Positions 17,420 through 28,018 of a stretch of DNA of 64,000 nucleotides are shown here, piece by piece. A program made the position numbers and the translations under genes. Origin of the DNA: Actinomycetota bacterium (GTDB lineage Bacteria > Actinomycetota > Acidimicrobiia > Acidimicrobiales > Ilumatobacteraceae); the NCBI GenBank assembly GCA_029978335.1, contig JAPOJQ010000003.1, positions 1 through 64,000 of the forward strand, read 5' to 3'. Under the pieces are notes generated by a model that made no database searches, was not told the origin of the DNA, and saw nothing but the letters and a program-made list of their open reading frames with translations. Numbering within the stretch: position 1 is the stretch's first letter; the number at the start of each line of letters is the position of its first letter.

Positions 17420-18863
17420 TGACGTGGTGAACGCCTCATTGCGGCTCGAGTCGACCTACGCAACTGCATTTCCTGCGCTCGCCCACCCGTGGTCAGCCGA
17501 CCCGAATCCAGCTCCACACGCCATCGTTATCAACAACGAACTCGCCGCCGAGCTGTCTCTCGATGCCGAATGGCTCGCGAGCCCTGACGGCATGGCTGCG
17601 TTGACCGGGGTTGCTGCGATCCCAGGATCGATGCCCGTGGCATTGGCATACGCGGGCCATCAATTTGGCTCCTACTCGCCGCGCCTTGGCGATGGCCGAG
17701 CACTGTTGCTCGGTGAACTCATCGACTCGACCGGTCGGCGCCTTGACCTCCATCTCAAAGGCTCGGGCCGCACGCCATTCGCGAGGGGTGGCGACGGTCG
17801 TGCTGCGCTCGGGCCGATGTTGCGGGAGCATCTCATCGGTGAGGCGATGCATGCCCTCGGGATCCGCACCACTCGCTCGCTTGGCGTCATTGCGACGGGC
17901 GAGTCGGTCCGGCGCGAGACGTTGCTGCCAGGTGCCATTCTCGTTCGTGTCGCCGCTTCGCACCTTCGGGTCGGCACCTTCCAATATGCAGCCGCACTCG
18001 GTGATCGCGAACTGCTGAGCGCTCTCGCTCGCTACGCGATCGAACGGCATCATCCGCACGCAGCAGACGATGTATGTCCACCGTTGGCGCTGTTTGCCGA
18101 GGTGGTGAAGGCCCAAGCCGAACTCATCGCCGAATGGCTGCTCGTCGGATTCATTCATGGTGTGATGAACACCGACAACATGACGATCTCTGGTGAGACC
18201 ATCGACTACGGACCGTGCGCCTTTATGGAGGCGGTCGATCCGCTGACGGTGTTCTCATCGATTGATGAGGGCGGCCGTTATGCCTTCGGGCGCCAACCAT
18301 CGATCGGGCAGTGGAATCTGGCGCGACTCGCTGAAGCGATGCTGCCACTCTTTGACGACGACGCCAACCGAGCTGGCGAAGTCGCCACCGAAGTCCTCGG
18401 CACCTTCGGGCCGACCTTCTCTCGGCACTGGCACGTCGGTATGCGCAGGAGACTCGGGTTGGTCGAACATCGCGACGGCGATGAGGTGCTCGCCGAAGAT
18501 CTGATTGCGCTCATGAACGCACAGCACCTCGATCTGATCTCAACCATGCGTTCGCTCTCTGGTCACTTGCGCGGTGACACCGTCGACCTCGGTTCATGGA
18601 CCGAACGTTGGGAGTCCAGGGTCACCGCCGAGGGCCGCGAACTGGCAACTGTCGCCGCGGAGATGGACCTCGTCAATCCATTCGTGGTTCCACGGAACCT
18701 CGCTGTTCAGCACGCTCTCGACACTGCCGTTGCCGGCGATCTGAGTTCGTTCCAACGCCTGACGCACGAACTCGCGGACCCCTACACCCGTCGGGACGGT
18801 GTCGACGACCTGGCCCTTCCGGGGCCGGCAGCGCCCGGATTTCGAACCTTCTGCGGTACCTAG
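17406..18863 (+). CDS. selO: SelO/YdiU family protein AMPylator (pseudokinase)
   Basis: About 485 residues. SelO proteins are kinase-like enzymes that bind ATP inverted and transfer AMP to Ser, Thr or Tyr of target proteins, with a role in redox stress in studied cases. Family motifs: GHQFGSYSPRLGDGRA, LHLKGSGRTPFARGGDGR, REHLIGEAMHALG, then the metal/catalytic HGVMNTDNMTISG and DYGPCAFME. The C-terminus ends FRTFCGT, with a terminal Cys but no selenocysteine (stop is TAG). I chose ATG at 17406; GTG at 17424 or 17427 gives a shorter form and avoids most overlap with the MFS gene. Confidence 0.95.
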   Translation: MRHHDDVVNASLRLESTYATAFPALAHPWSADPNPAPHAIVINNELAAELSLDAEWLASPDGMAALTGVAAIPGSMPVALAYAGHQFGSYSPRLGDGRALLLGELIDSTGRRLDLHLKGSGRTPFARGGDGRAALGPMLREHLIGEAMHALGIRTTRSLGVIATGESVRRETLLPGAILVRVAASHLRVGTFQYAAALGDRELLSALARYAIERHHPHAADDVCPPLALFAEVVKAQAELIAEWLLVGFIHGVMNTDNMTISGETIDYGPCAFMEAVDPLTVFSSIDEGGRYAFGRQPSIGQWNLARLAEAMLPLFDDDANRAGEVATEVLGTFGPTFSRHWHVGMRRRLGLVEHRDGDEVLAEDLIALMNAQHLDLISTMRSLSGHLRGDTVDLGSWTERWESRVTAEGRELATVAAEMDLVNPFVVPRNLAVQHALDTAVAGDLSSFQRLTHELADPYTRRDGVDDLALPGPAAPGFRTFCGT

Positions 18864-20287
18864 ACGGCGAATCCCACCGATTTGGTCTCGAGATATTCGG
18901 CAATGCCCTCGTGTGAGCCTTCGCGACCAAGCCCGGAATCTTTCATGCCGCCAAATGGCACCGACGCCGACGTCGGATTGACGTCGTTCACGCCGATGAT
19001 GCCAAAGCGCAGGCCTTCAGCTGTCCGAATCGCAGTAGCGATGTCGTTGGTGTAGACGTACGCAGCCAAGCCGTAGTCAGTGTCATTCGCCATAGCGACC
19101 ACTTCGTCGACGTCGCCGTACGCAATGATCGGCGCCACCGGACCAAAGGTCTCCTCACGGTAAATCGCCATGCCGTCGCGCACACCAGCGAGCAGCGTCG
19201 GCGCGTAGAAGTGCCCGGCGGCGAAGTCACCTTCATCGAGGCGACAACCGCCGACGAGGGCCGTCGCACCCTTCGCGACGGCATCGTCCACCTGAGCGGC
19301 CACTTTGGCCACCGCCGCCTCATTGACGAGCGGTCCAACACCGACTCCGTCGGTGAATCCGTTGCCGGCCCGCACCTTCGAGACGCGCTCCACCATGGTC
19401 TCAGTGAACGCGTCCGCATGCTGTTCGGGTACGTACAACCGATTCGGGCTGATACAGGCCTGACCAGAGTTGAGAAACTTCAGCGCTGCGGCACCTTTGG
19501 CGGCACGCACTGGATCGGCGTCGGGGAACACGATGAACGGGGCATGACCACCGAGTTCGACCGAGACGCGCTTGAGATTGCTGGCCGCCCGACCAGCGAG
19601 CAGGCGACCAACCGGGGTCGAGCCGGTGAAGGTGATCTTTCGAACCCGCGGGTCATCGGTGAAGACGTCGCCAATGGGGCGAGGATCACGGGCCGTCACC
19701 ATGTTGATGACCCCGGCCGGGATGCCGGCATCGATGAATACGTCAAAGACCGCTTTCGCACACAGGGGCGTGTCCTCGGCTGGCTTCAACACCAACGTGC
19801 ACCCCGCTGCGAGTGCTGGCCCCATCTTGCGGGTCAGCATCGACACGGGATAGTTCCACGGTGTCACCATTGCCACCACGCCAACCGGCTGTCGCAGCAC
19901 CAAAAAGCGCTGGTCGGGACGCTGTGAAGGCAACCATTCACCGACGACTCGGGTCGCTTCTTCGGAGTAATACCGCAAGAAGTCAGCCGCGTAGTTGACC
20001 TCATTACGAGCGGCCTTGAGCGGCTTACCCTGCTCGCGGGTCATGAGCTGAGCGATGTCATCAGCCCGCTCCACCATCAACTGCCAGGCCCGCAACAACA
20101 GGTCGGATCGTTCACGCGCCGTCGTCGATGACCACGATGCAAACGCCCGGTCGGCTGCCTCAATTGCACGCTCAGCATCAGCGGTCGCCCCATCGGGCAT
20201 CGCACCAATAACTTCGCCGGTTGCGGGATCAGTTACGTCAAATGACGCGCCCGAGACCGCGCCACACCACTCGCCATTGATGAACAT
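18860..20287 (-). CDS. Succinate-semialdehyde dehydrogenase-like NAD(P)-dependent aldehyde dehydrogenase
   Basis: A 475-residue ALDH. The catalytic Glu is in SVELGGHAPFIVF and the nucleophilic Cys in NSGQACISPNRLYV. MVTPWNYPVSM and TFTGSTPVGR are the cofactor motifs. MFINGEW at the start and GGMKDSGLGREGSHEGI at the end match the GabD subgroup, so oxidation of succinate semialdehyde or a similar aldehyde to the acid is likely. The ATG begins one base after the nuoN2 stop, so it is transcribed with nuo2 and could supply reduced cofactor to it. Its TAG stop shares a CTAG with the convergent selO stop. Confidence 0.9.
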   Translation of the reverse strand: MFINGEWCGAVSGASFDVTDPATGEVIGAMPDGATADAERAIEAADRAFASWSSTTARERSDLLLRAWQLMVERADDIAQLMTREQGKPLKAARNEVNYAADFLRYYSEEATRVVGEWLPSQRPDQRFLVLRQPVGVVAMVTPWNYPVSMLTRKMGPALAAGCTLVLKPAEDTPLCAKAVFDVFIDAGIPAGVINMVTARDPRPIGDVFTDDPRVRKITFTGSTPVGRLLAGRAASNLKRVSVELGGHAPFIVFPDADPVRAAKGAAALKFLNSGQACISPNRLYVPEQHADAFTETMVERVSKVRAGNGFTDGVGVGPLVNEAAVAKVAAQVDDAVAKGATALVGGCRLDEGDFAAGHFYAPTLLAGVRDGMAIYREETFGPVAPIIAYGDVDEVVAMANDTDYGLAAYVYTNDIATAIRTAEGLRFGIIGVNDVNPTSASVPFGGMKDSGLGREGSHEGIAEYLETKSVGFAV

Positions 20288-20288
20288 G

Positions 20289-21791
20289 TCAGCGAGCGTA
20301 CGCCGACACCGACTCCGAGACCGAGAGCAACCAGTCGGGCCATACACCAATGGCAACGGTGACGAGCGCCGCAATGCCAATGGCGAAGCCGGTCAACGCC
20401 GGGACGCGTTCGGTCGTGGCGCCATCGGGCGATGGTTGCAACCAGACGCTCACCATGATGCGCAGATATAAGAACGCCCCGATCACCGCCGCCAGCATCG
20501 CGATGATCGCAATGGCATAACTGCGCTCAGCCACCGCCTCTTGGATAACACCCCACTTGGCGACGAAACCAGATGTGAGCGGCACACCGGCTTGGGCCAG
20601 CAAGAACACCGTCATCGCCACCGCCAACGTGGGGCGTCGGGTCGCCAGCCCGGCAAATGCCGACAGCGACGTATCGCCGTCGTTGCCTCGGGCCACGACA
20701 GTCGCCACACCAAATGATCCAACGACGAGGACGCCGTACAGCACGAGGTACACGAGCACTGCTTGGACGCCCGATCCAGCGTCGGCTTCACCGGCTCGAT
20801 GGCCTGCTGCTTCGATCCCAACGAGGATGAAGCCGGCGTGACTCACCGATGAGTACGCCAACATCCGCTTCACGTCGGTCTGCACGACTGCCAACACCGA
20901 ACCGATCACCAGCGAGGCAACGGCGAGCACCCAGATCGCTGGACGCCAGTCATCTCGATGGAACGGTAACGCCACCACCAGTACTCGCAACATCGCAGCG
21001 AACGCAGCAGCTTTACCCACCGACGCCATGAACGCGGTGACGTTCGATGGTGCCCCCTGATACACATCGGGCGACCAGACGTGGAACGGCACCGCAGACA
21101 CCTTGAAGGCCAGCCCCACGAGCAACAAGGCAACACCTGCGAGTACGAGCGCGTCGTTGCGATCGGCCGCTACCGTCGTCTGGAATCGTTCGACGATCTC
21201 GCTGATCGACGTCGAACGAGTGCCGCCGTAGAGCAGCGCGATGCCGTAGAGGAAGAAGGCTGAGGCAAAACCGCCGAGCACGAAGTACTTCATGCCCGAC
21301 TCCTGGCTGCCGGATCGGCGACGATCGCTCGCCGCGAGTACGTACAGCGCCAGCGACAACGTCTCAAGGCCGAGGAACATCACGATGAGTTCATTCGCCG
21401 CCGCCATCACCATGGCCCCCGTCGCTGCGGTCAGCAACAACGCGTAGATCTCCGGGCCGTCATTCTCGCCACCTCGAAGTTCGCCATCGGTGATCAATGC
21501 GACAAGCGCCGTGGCACCCAACATGCCCAGCGCCACGAACAGCGCAAAGCGGTCGTGCGCCATCGCCCCGCCAACGAGTGTCGTTGGGCCGGAATCGCCA
21601 ATGTCGTTCCATGCCAAGAGTGCCAAGACCGCCGATGCTGCGGTGACCGCCACCGTCGTCCACGCCGTCAAGCCGCGAGGCCAACGACTCGTCAACGCCC
21701 CAACCACCATGAGCATCAACGCCCCGCCGACCATGGTCAGATACGGCGACAGTGCGAACCAGTCGACCTCAGGTCCGAGGAACAGCATCAC
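20289..21791 (-). CDS. nuoN: NADH-quinone oxidoreductase subunit N (nuo2 copy)
   Basis: A 500-residue antiporter-like subunit, about 14 helices. Helix-5 Glu is in MFLGLETLSLALYVLAA, helix-7 Lys in LAFKVSAVPFHVWSPDVYQG, and SSVSHAGFIL marks the broken helix. The GTG overlaps the nuoM2 stop by 4 bp. Last nuo gene of the 14-gene operon, followed immediately by the aldehyde dehydrogenase. Confidence 0.97.
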   Translation of the reverse strand: MMLFLGPEVDWFALSPYLTMVGGALMLMVVGALTSRWPRGLTAWTTVAVTAASAVLALLAWNDIGDSGPTTLVGGAMAHDRFALFVALGMLGATALVALITDGELRGGENDGPEIYALLLTAATGAMVMAAANELIVMFLGLETLSLALYVLAASDRRRSGSQESGMKYFVLGGFASAFFLYGIALLYGGTRSTSISEIVERFQTTVAADRNDALVLAGVALLLVGLAFKVSAVPFHVWSPDVYQGAPSNVTAFMASVGKAAAFAAMLRVLVVALPFHRDDWRPAIWVLAVASLVIGSVLAVVQTDVKRMLAYSSVSHAGFILVGIEAAGHRAGEADAGSGVQAVLVYLVLYGVLVVGSFGVATVVARGNDGDTSLSAFAGLATRRPTLAVAMTVFLLAQAGVPLTSGFVAKWGVIQEAVAERSYAIAIIAMLAAVIGAFLYLRIMVSVWLQPSPDGATTERVPALTGFAIGIAALVTVAIGVWPDWLLSVSESVSAYAR

Positions 21792-23368
21792 TCACCCTCC
21801 TCGTGTCCATCGTCGACCACCACCGCAACAGGCTGCGGTTCGACGTAGCCCGTGCGATCAGACACGTGCTCAATCAAGGCATCAACCGCCGGCTCGATTC
21901 GTTCCAGCATTGGCTTGGGGTACACACCCGTGAACACGATGATCCCGAGGAATGGCAACAGCGTCATGGCTTCGCGCCAACGGAGTTCAGGAAACGCACG
22001 GTTGTCCTCGTCGGGCTCGCCGTGGAATACCCGCTGGTATGCCCACAACAAATAGAGGGCAGCCAAGATCACCCCGGTAGCCGCCACCACCACCCACCAA
22101 CGGGCGGTGAGGAACGAACCGATGAGGATGAGGTACTCACCGACAAATCCGTTGAGCCCGGGTACGCCGATCGACGACAACATCACGAGGGTGAAGGCCG
22201 CAGCAAACACCGGTGCCACATGCTGAATGCCACGCAAGTCCGAAATCTGTCGCGTGTGACGGCGTTCATAGATCATGCCGACCATCAAGAACAGCGCTCC
22301 GGTCGAGACACCGTGGTTCACCATCTGCATCACCGAGCCGGTGATCGCCTGTGAAGTGAATGCGAAGGTGCCGAGCACGATGAAACCGAGGTGTGCCACC
22401 GACGAGTACGCCACCAAACGCTTCAGATCTTTCTGCATTGTCGCTGCAATCGCGCCGTAGATGATGCCAATCACCGCCAGGGTGAGCCACAGCGAACGGC
22501 TCCAGCGAGCCGCCTCAGGGAACAGATACAGCCCGAAACGCAAGAAGCCATAGGTGCCGAGCTTCAACATCACACCGGCCAGCACGACCGAGCCAGCGGT
22601 TGGCGCCTGGGTGTGCGCATCGGGCAACCAAGTGTGCACGGGGAAGACCGGGACCTTGACGGCGAACGCGATGGCAAAGCCCATGAACAACCACCGTCCC
22701 GTCGAGGCGGCGAACGATGCTCCCTCCGCGAGTTCGATGAGGTCGAAGGTGACCCGACCAAGTCCGTTGGCCCGAGCGATGAAGACCGTCGCCAGAATCG
22801 ACACCAACATGAAGGCCGAACCGACCATCGTGTACAAGAAGAACTTCGTTGCTGCGTAGACGCGGCCCTCATAGCCCCAACCACCGATGAGGAAGTACAT
22901 CGGCACGAGCACGATCTCGAAGAACACGAAGAACAAGAACAAATCAAGGCTGAGGAACGAGCCCATCACCCCGGCTTCAAGCAGCAACAACCATGCGAAG
23001 TACGGCTTGTCACGGGCCGGATCGTCGTTGTGCGGGTCGATTCCCACGATCGCCAAGGGGAACAGCACACCCGTCAACACGACGAGGAACAGCGAGATGC
23101 CATCCATACCCAGATGCCACGAAATGCCCCACGACTCGATCCAAGGATGTTGCGAGGTGAACTGGAACCCACCCGAATGTGCATCGAAGTTGCGCAACGC
23201 CCAGATCGACACGGCGCCGGTGGCCACCGAGGCGAGCAACGCTGTCATCTTCATGTACTCGGGGCGACGCGACGACAGCATCGCCACCACGAGCGCTCCC
23301 GCAGCCGGGAGGAAGATCAAGGTGGTGAGCAGTGGAAATGCCACCGCCGATGTCATTGCAGCCACCAT
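21788..23368 (-). CDS. nuoM: NADH-quinone oxidoreductase subunit M (nuo2 copy)
   Basis: A 526-residue antiporter-like subunit. FFVFFEIVLVPMYFLIGGWG carries the essential Glu; VKVPVFPVHTWLPDAHTQAP carries the Lys. YSSVAHLGFIVLG and GVSTGALFLMVGM are typical. I start at the ATG overlapping the nuoL2 stop (TGATG, 23366-23368); a 10-codon longer frame is less likely. Confidence 0.97.
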   Translation of the reverse strand: MVAAMTSAVAFPLLTTLIFLPAAGALVVAMLSSRRPEYMKMTALLASVATGAVSIWALRNFDAHSGGFQFTSQHPWIESWGISWHLGMDGISLFLVVLTGVLFPLAIVGIDPHNDDPARDKPYFAWLLLLEAGVMGSFLSLDLFLFFVFFEIVLVPMYFLIGGWGYEGRVYAATKFFLYTMVGSAFMLVSILATVFIARANGLGRVTFDLIELAEGASFAASTGRWLFMGFAIAFAVKVPVFPVHTWLPDAHTQAPTAGSVVLAGVMLKLGTYGFLRFGLYLFPEAARWSRSLWLTLAVIGIIYGAIAATMQKDLKRLVAYSSVAHLGFIVLGTFAFTSQAITGSVMQMVNHGVSTGALFLMVGMIYERRHTRQISDLRGIQHVAPVFAAAFTLVMLSSIGVPGLNGFVGEYLILIGSFLTARWWVVVAATGVILAALYLLWAYQRVFHGEPDEDNRAFPELRWREAMTLLPFLGIIVFTGVYPKPMLERIEPAVDALIEHVSDRTGYVEPQPVAVVVDDGHEEGE

Positions 23369-25296
23369 CACCACACCCCCCGCACGACCACGAACCACAA
23401 CAGCATCAACACGACGCCAATGCCGACGATGCCGGCGTAGTTGCGCATGTTGCCGGTCTGCACTCGACGCACCGCACCAGAGGTGCTGCGCACCAATCCG
23501 GCGACACCGTTCACCGCGCCGTCGACCACGTTGGCATCGAACCAGGCGATCGCGTCAAACGCACGGCGGCCAGGTCCGCCCATGAACGCCGACACCACTG
23601 CGTCGTAGCGCCAGCCATCAGCAAGCAACGCGGGCTCAATCGCCTTGAGACGTTTGCGCGAGTAGACCAACACCGCTACGACGATGCCGAACAGTGCACA
23701 CGCAATGGCGAGCAGAGCCAACCACGCTTTCGCGTCATACGCCGAGGTTCCAGAGATGACAGCCTCGCCGGGAGCAACGACCGGATGGAGCCAGTCCTCG
23801 AGACGGTGGCGAAGATCCTTCGGGATGATGCCGAACGACGGCAGTTGAATGATGCCGCCGAGCACCGACAACACCGACAACACCACCAGTGGGAAGAGCA
23901 TGATCGCAGGCGACTCGTGCGGCTTGAACTCGCCGTGAGCACCGTGCTCCTCGGCGTGGTCATTCCAACGTGCTTCACCGAAGAACACCATGATCACCTG
24001 ACGCGTCATGTAATACGCCGTGAGGACCGCCGTCACTAGGCCAATCACATACAGCACCGGCGAACGGGCGAGGGTGAACAGCAAGATCTCATCCTTGGAC
24101 CAGAACCCGGCGAAGGGCGGCACACCAGCAATCGCCAGCCAACCGATGATGAAGGTGCCGGCAGTGATCGGCATCACCTTTCGCAATGCGCCCATACGCC
24201 GCATGTCCTGCTCGTGATGCATACCGTGGATGACCGAGCCCGACCCGAGGAACATCAACGCCTTGAAGAACGCATGGGTCACCATGTGGAAGATCGCAGC
24301 GACAAACGCGCCCGATCCAACGGCGAGGAACATGTACCCGAGCTGTGACACCGTTGAGTAGGCCAGCACCTTTTTGATGTCGGTCTGCGCAACAGCAATG
24401 GTGGCGGCGAACAAGGCAGTGACCGCACCAACCCATGCCACGATCTGCGGCGCCCAGTCAGCGGCAGCTGCGAGCATCGGGTTCATCCGCGTCATCAAGA
24501 ACACGCCAGCGGTCACCATCGTCGCGGCGTGGATGAGCGCCGAAACCGGCGTCGGACCTTCCATGGCATCGGGAAGCCACAGGTACAAGGGGAACTGCGC
24601 CGACTTACCCATCGCACCGACAAACAACAACAATGCGATACCGGTTGCCGTCGACGACGCCAGCGAACCAGATTCTGCGGCACCGTTCAGCGCCGAATAA
24701 CTCACCGATCCAACGGCTTGAAAGCCGAGGAACATCGCGAGCATGACACCCCAGTCACCGATGCGGTTCGTGACAAACGCCTTCTTGCCAGCCGTGGCCG
24801 CCGAGTCGCGGGTATGCCAGAACGAGATCAAGAAGTACGAACACGCCCCCACGCCTTCCCAACCGAGGAACGTGACCAAAAGATTCTCGCCGAGCACCAG
24901 CATCAGCATCGACAGCACGAAGAGGTTCAGGTACAAGAAGAACTTCGGAAACTTCGGGTCGCCGTGCATGTAGCCGATCGCGAAGAGGTGGATGAGAAAG
25001 CCGATGCCGGTGACGAACAATGCCATCGTGATCGACAACGGATCAGCGAGCAATGCCATGTCGACTTGCAGACTCGACACCGGCACCCACTCGAACAAGG
25101 TGACGACGTGGCTTCGATGATGCTCATCCATCGACAACAGGTCGAAGAACGAGCCAACGGTCACCACAAAGGCGCCAAGCACCGCCATGGCCGCCACGAC
25201 ACCTGCACCGGGTTCACCAAGGCGGCGACCCAAGAGCAACAACAGCACGAACCCGACGAGCGGGAACGCGGGAATTAACCACACCACATCGAGCAT
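23368..25296 (-). CDS. nuoL: NADH-quinone oxidoreductase subunit L (nuo2 copy)
   Basis: A 642-residue NuoL of normal length. Key residues appear in FLGWEGVGACSYFLISFW (Glu), GAMGKSAQFPLYLWLPDAM (Lys) and THAFFKALMFLGSGS (Lys). A modest His-bearing loop (NDHAEEHGAHGEF) lies where NuoL1 has its large His/Asp insertion. A C-terminal lateral-helix region follows. It starts 1 nt after nuoK2. Confidence 0.97.
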   Translation of the reverse strand: MLDVVWLIPAFPLVGFVLLLLLGRRLGEPGAGVVAAMAVLGAFVVTVGSFFDLLSMDEHHRSHVVTLFEWVPVSSLQVDMALLADPLSITMALFVTGIGFLIHLFAIGYMHGDPKFPKFFLYLNLFVLSMLMLVLGENLLVTFLGWEGVGACSYFLISFWHTRDSAATAGKKAFVTNRIGDWGVMLAMFLGFQAVGSVSYSALNGAAESGSLASSTATGIALLLFVGAMGKSAQFPLYLWLPDAMEGPTPVSALIHAATMVTAGVFLMTRMNPMLAAAADWAPQIVAWVGAVTALFAATIAVAQTDIKKVLAYSTVSQLGYMFLAVGSGAFVAAIFHMVTHAFFKALMFLGSGSVIHGMHHEQDMRRMGALRKVMPITAGTFIIGWLAIAGVPPFAGFWSKDEILLFTLARSPVLYVIGLVTAVLTAYYMTRQVIMVFFGEARWNDHAEEHGAHGEFKPHESPAIMLFPLVVLSVLSVLGGIIQLPSFGIIPKDLRHRLEDWLHPVVAPGEAVISGTSAYDAKAWLALLAIACALFGIVVAVLVYSRKRLKAIEPALLADGWRYDAVVSAFMGGPGRRAFDAIAWFDANVVDGAVNGVAGLVRSTSGAVRRVQTGNMRNYAGIVGIGVVLMLLWFVVVRGVW

Positions 25297-25297
25297 G

Positions 25298-25603
25298 TCA
25301 GCCCCTCAACTCCGCCAAATCGTCGACATTGGCACCGGGGCGACGCCGGAGAATCGACACGATGATGCCGAGGCCGACCACGACCTCGGCGGCGGCCACC
25401 ACCATCACAAAGAACACCGCGGTCTGACCATTGATATCGGAGAACGCGCGAGCGAACGCCACGAAGGACAGGTTCACGGCGTTCAACATCAGTTCGATGC
25501 ACATGAACATCACGAGTGGGTTACGCCGCACCATCAGGCCAACAGCGCCGATGCCGAACAGCACAGCCGCCAGCACCAAGTACCAGGTTGTCGTCGGAGT
25601 CAT
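25298..25603 (-). CDS. nuoK: NADH-quinone oxidoreductase subunit K (nuo2 copy)
   Basis: A 101-residue three-helix subunit with both membrane Glu residues ([21 protein letters not shown]). Its start overlaps the nuoJ2 stop by 4 bp. Confidence 0.97.
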   Translation of the reverse strand: MTPTTTWYLVLAAVLFGIGAVGLMVRRNPLVMFMCIELMLNAVNLSFVAFARAFSDINGQTAVFFVMVVAAAEVVVGLGIIVSILRRRPGANVDDLAELRG

Positions 25604-26124
25604 TCCGCAACCTCCGAACGCCGTGAGCGACGTGTTAACACCACCGTGCCAACAACCGCCACGATCAAGAGCACCGACGTCAACTCAAAGGCGAGCACGT
25701 GATCGGAATAGAGATTTCGGGCCAACGAACGAATGTTGTCGTCGCCTTCAGCGGTGACCTCTTGGAGCGAGCCAAGCGTTGATCGGCCTCGAACCACTGC
25801 AGCGATCACTAGCCCCGATACCGCTACGCCGATGATCACGGCGAGCGGTCGTTGCACCTTGAACGGCTCGACGTCGAGGTCTTCGGCACGGTCAACGCCG
25901 AGCAACATGATCACAAACAAGAACAACACGACGATGGCGCCGGCGTACACAATGACTTGGACCGCTGCAAGGAAGTGGGCTTCCATCGCCACGAAATGCA
26001 CCGCAACCCCGAACAAGGTCAGCACCAATCCAAGGGCAGCGTGCACCGGATTGCGGTAGGCGATGACGCCGATTGCTCCAGCGATCACCATGGCAGTCGC
26101 CAGCACAAAGACCAACAATTCCAT
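25600..26124 (-). CDS. nuoJ: NADH-quinone oxidoreductase subunit J (nuo2 copy)
   Basis: A 174-residue subunit with about five helices. [20 protein letters not shown] and [20 protein letters not shown] are the family helices. The stop overlaps nuoK2, and the start overlaps the nuoI2 stop by one base. Confidence 0.97.
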   Translation of the reverse strand: MELLVFVLATAMVIAGAIGVIAYRNPVHAALGLVLTLFGVAVHFVAMEAHFLAAVQVIVYAGAIVVLFLFVIMLLGVDRAEDLDVEPFKVQRPLAVIIGVAVSGLVIAAVVRGRSTLGSLQEVTAEGDDNIRSLARNLYSDHVLAFELTSVLLIVAVVGTVVLTRRSRRSEVAE

Positions 26125-26783
26125 CAGCGATCACGCTCCGGCTGCGGCGGCTCCGGCGAACGGGTTCCCACACCGAGCTCATCGCTCCAACCGACCACGC
26201 CCTCGAAATCGGCATCACCTGAGGGAGATGTTGCGCGCATCCAGCCCGAGGTCAACACCTCTTCCCCGTCGCGCCAGTCCTCCCATGGGAGCCGCTGCGG
26301 ACGGCCGTCATCATCGACGAGCAATTCAGTCTTCGTATAGATCGCGTCAGCCCGATTGGTGAAGGAGAATTCGAACAACTTCGACTCAGTGATCGCTTCG
26401 GTCGGACACGCCTCAACGCACATATCGCAATGGATGCAACGCAGATAGTTGATCTCGTAGATGAACCCGAAGCGTTCACCGGGCGATGTCGGCTGCTCTG
26501 GGTCGTTGTCAGCCCCGCGCACGTAAATGCACTTGGCCGGGCATACACCGGCGCACAACTCGCACCCAATGCACTTCTCCATGCCGTCCGCATAGCGATT
26601 GAGCACGTGCCGACCATGCAAGCGCTCAGGCTTTGGCACCTTCTGATCGTCATCGGCTGCCGGATCGTGATCGTTGCCCTTCCGACGAGCGGTGCGACCG
26701 CCTGAATAGTTCGTCGTCACACGACGACCGCCGAACAAACGATGCTGGCGGATCGTGACGGCAAATCCCTCGAGGTAACCCAT
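26124..26783 (-). CDS. nuoI: NADH-quinone oxidoreductase subunit I (nuo2 copy)
   Basis: A 219-residue subunit with two [4Fe-4S] motifs, [12 protein letters not shown] and [12 protein letters not shown] (clusters N6a/N6b). It is longer than NuoI1 (161) because of an acidic C-terminal extension. An N-terminal helix ([13 protein letters not shown]) lies on the membrane. Start and stop overlap neighbours by a single base, showing tight operon packing. Confidence 0.97.
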   Translation of the reverse strand: MGYLEGFAVTIRQHRLFGGRRVTTNYSGGRTARRKGNDHDPAADDDQKVPKPERLHGRHVLNRYADGMEKCIGCELCAGVCPAKCIYVRGADNDPEQPTSPGERFGFIYEINYLRCIHCDMCVEACPTEAITESKLFEFSFTNRADAIYTKTELLVDDDGRPQRLPWEDWRDGEEVLTSGWMRATSPSGDADFEGVVGWSDELGVGTRSPEPPQPERDR

Positions 26784-28018
26784 CAGTACGCAGCCCCCTC
26801 CGACTCACGGTTCCGGCGCGCCACGATCAGTGCCGCCTGGAACAGCAGATAGCAGAGCACCAGGACCCCAATGCCAATTCCGACCAGCACGACATAGCCG
26901 GTTTGGCTCATGTTGCGATCCCGACCGACCTGCAGCACCGCCAACAGCAAGAACCAACCGAGCGCCACAGGAATCAGCACCTTCCAGCCGAGATTCATCA
27001 ACTGGTCATACCGCAAACGTGGCAACGTCGCTCGGAACCACACATACACGTACAAGAAGATGAACACCTTCACCAAGAGCCATGCCGTTCCTCCGAATGG
27101 CCCGAGGAACGCCAACACATCGACGCCACCGAGATACAACGGCTGAGGACCACCGAGGAACAGAGTGACGAGCAACGCACTCATCGAGATCACGTTCATG
27201 AACTCGGCAAGGAAGAACAGTGCAAAACGGATCGAGGAGTACTCGGTGTGGAAACCACCGACGAGTTCCTGTTCAGCCTCGACGAGATCGAACGGTGGCC
27301 GATTCAGTTCTGCCGTCATGGCGATCAAAAAGATGACGAACGGCACGACGCCAGTTGAGAGCAGGTGCCAATTCGTGATGCTCGACTGATTGGCGACGAT
27401 GCCCGACGTCGACAACGTGCCCGCCGTCATCAACACCGTCGCCAAACTCAAGCCGAGCGCCGCCTCATACGAGATCATCTGCGCCGATGCGCGGACCGAA
27501 CCGAGCAGTGGGTACTTGGATCCACTCGACCAGCCGGCGAGCATCACGCCGTAGACCGCAATCGACGACAGGGCCAGCACCAGCAACACCCCGATCGGCG
27601 GGTCCGCTAGCTGCACTCGGGTGGTTTCACCAAACCAGGTGACCGTTCCATCGTTGCCGTTGGTGAAATCACCACCGAGCGGAATCACCGCCCACACCAA
27701 GAACGCGGGAACAAAGGCGAGGAATGGCGCAATTCGGAACACCATGCGGTCCGCCCGATCGGGGATCAGATCCTCTTTGAAGAAGAGCTTGGTGCCGTCA
27801 GCGAGTGTCTGCAACAAACCGAAGGGACCCGCCTTGTTCGGTCCAACGCGGTTCTGCATACCCGCCACGATCTTGCGTTCGAACCACACCATGAACATGG
27901 TGCCCACGAGGCCGATGATGAAGATGACCAGCACCTTCAATCCAACAACAGCGAGCGGTTGCCACCACCAGTTCTCAGTCTCGAGCACCGGATCGATCCT
28001 TGGCACGACGCCGATCAT
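26783..28018 (-). CDS. nuoH: NADH-quinone oxidoreductase subunit H (nuo2 copy)
   Basis: A 411-residue heel subunit between the quinone site and the proton channels, intact here. [30 protein letters not shown] and [20 protein letters not shown] carry the conserved Arg, Asp and Glu residues. [15 protein letters not shown] follows. These are the positions altered in NuoH1. A C-terminal extra helix ([16 protein letters not shown]) adds length. Confidence 0.97.
   Translation of the reverse strand: MIGVVPRIDPVLETENWWWQPLAVVGLKVLVIFIIGLVGTMFMVWFERKIVAGMQNRVGPNKAGPFGLLQTLADGTKLFFKEDLIPDRADRMVFRIAPFLAFVPAFLVWAVIPLGGDFTNGNDGTVTWFGETTRVQLADPPIGVLLVLALSSIAVYGVMLAGWSSGSKYPLLGSVRASAQMISYEAALGLSLATVLMTAGTLSTSGIVANQSSITNWHLLSTGVVPFVIFLIAMTAELNRPPFDLVEAEQELVGGFHTEYSSIRFALFFLAEFMNVISMSALLVTLFLGGPQPLYLGGVDVLAFLGPFGGTAWLLVKVFIFLYVYVWFRATLPRLRYDQLMNLGWKVLIPVALGWFLLLAVLQVGRDRNMSQTGYVVLVGIGIGVLVLCYLLFQAALIVARRNRESEGAAY

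Noticed and set aside
18840..18863. Selenocysteine in SelO
   Set aside because: The C-terminus is a Cys-Gly-Thr tail ending in TAG, with no in-frame TGA near the end.
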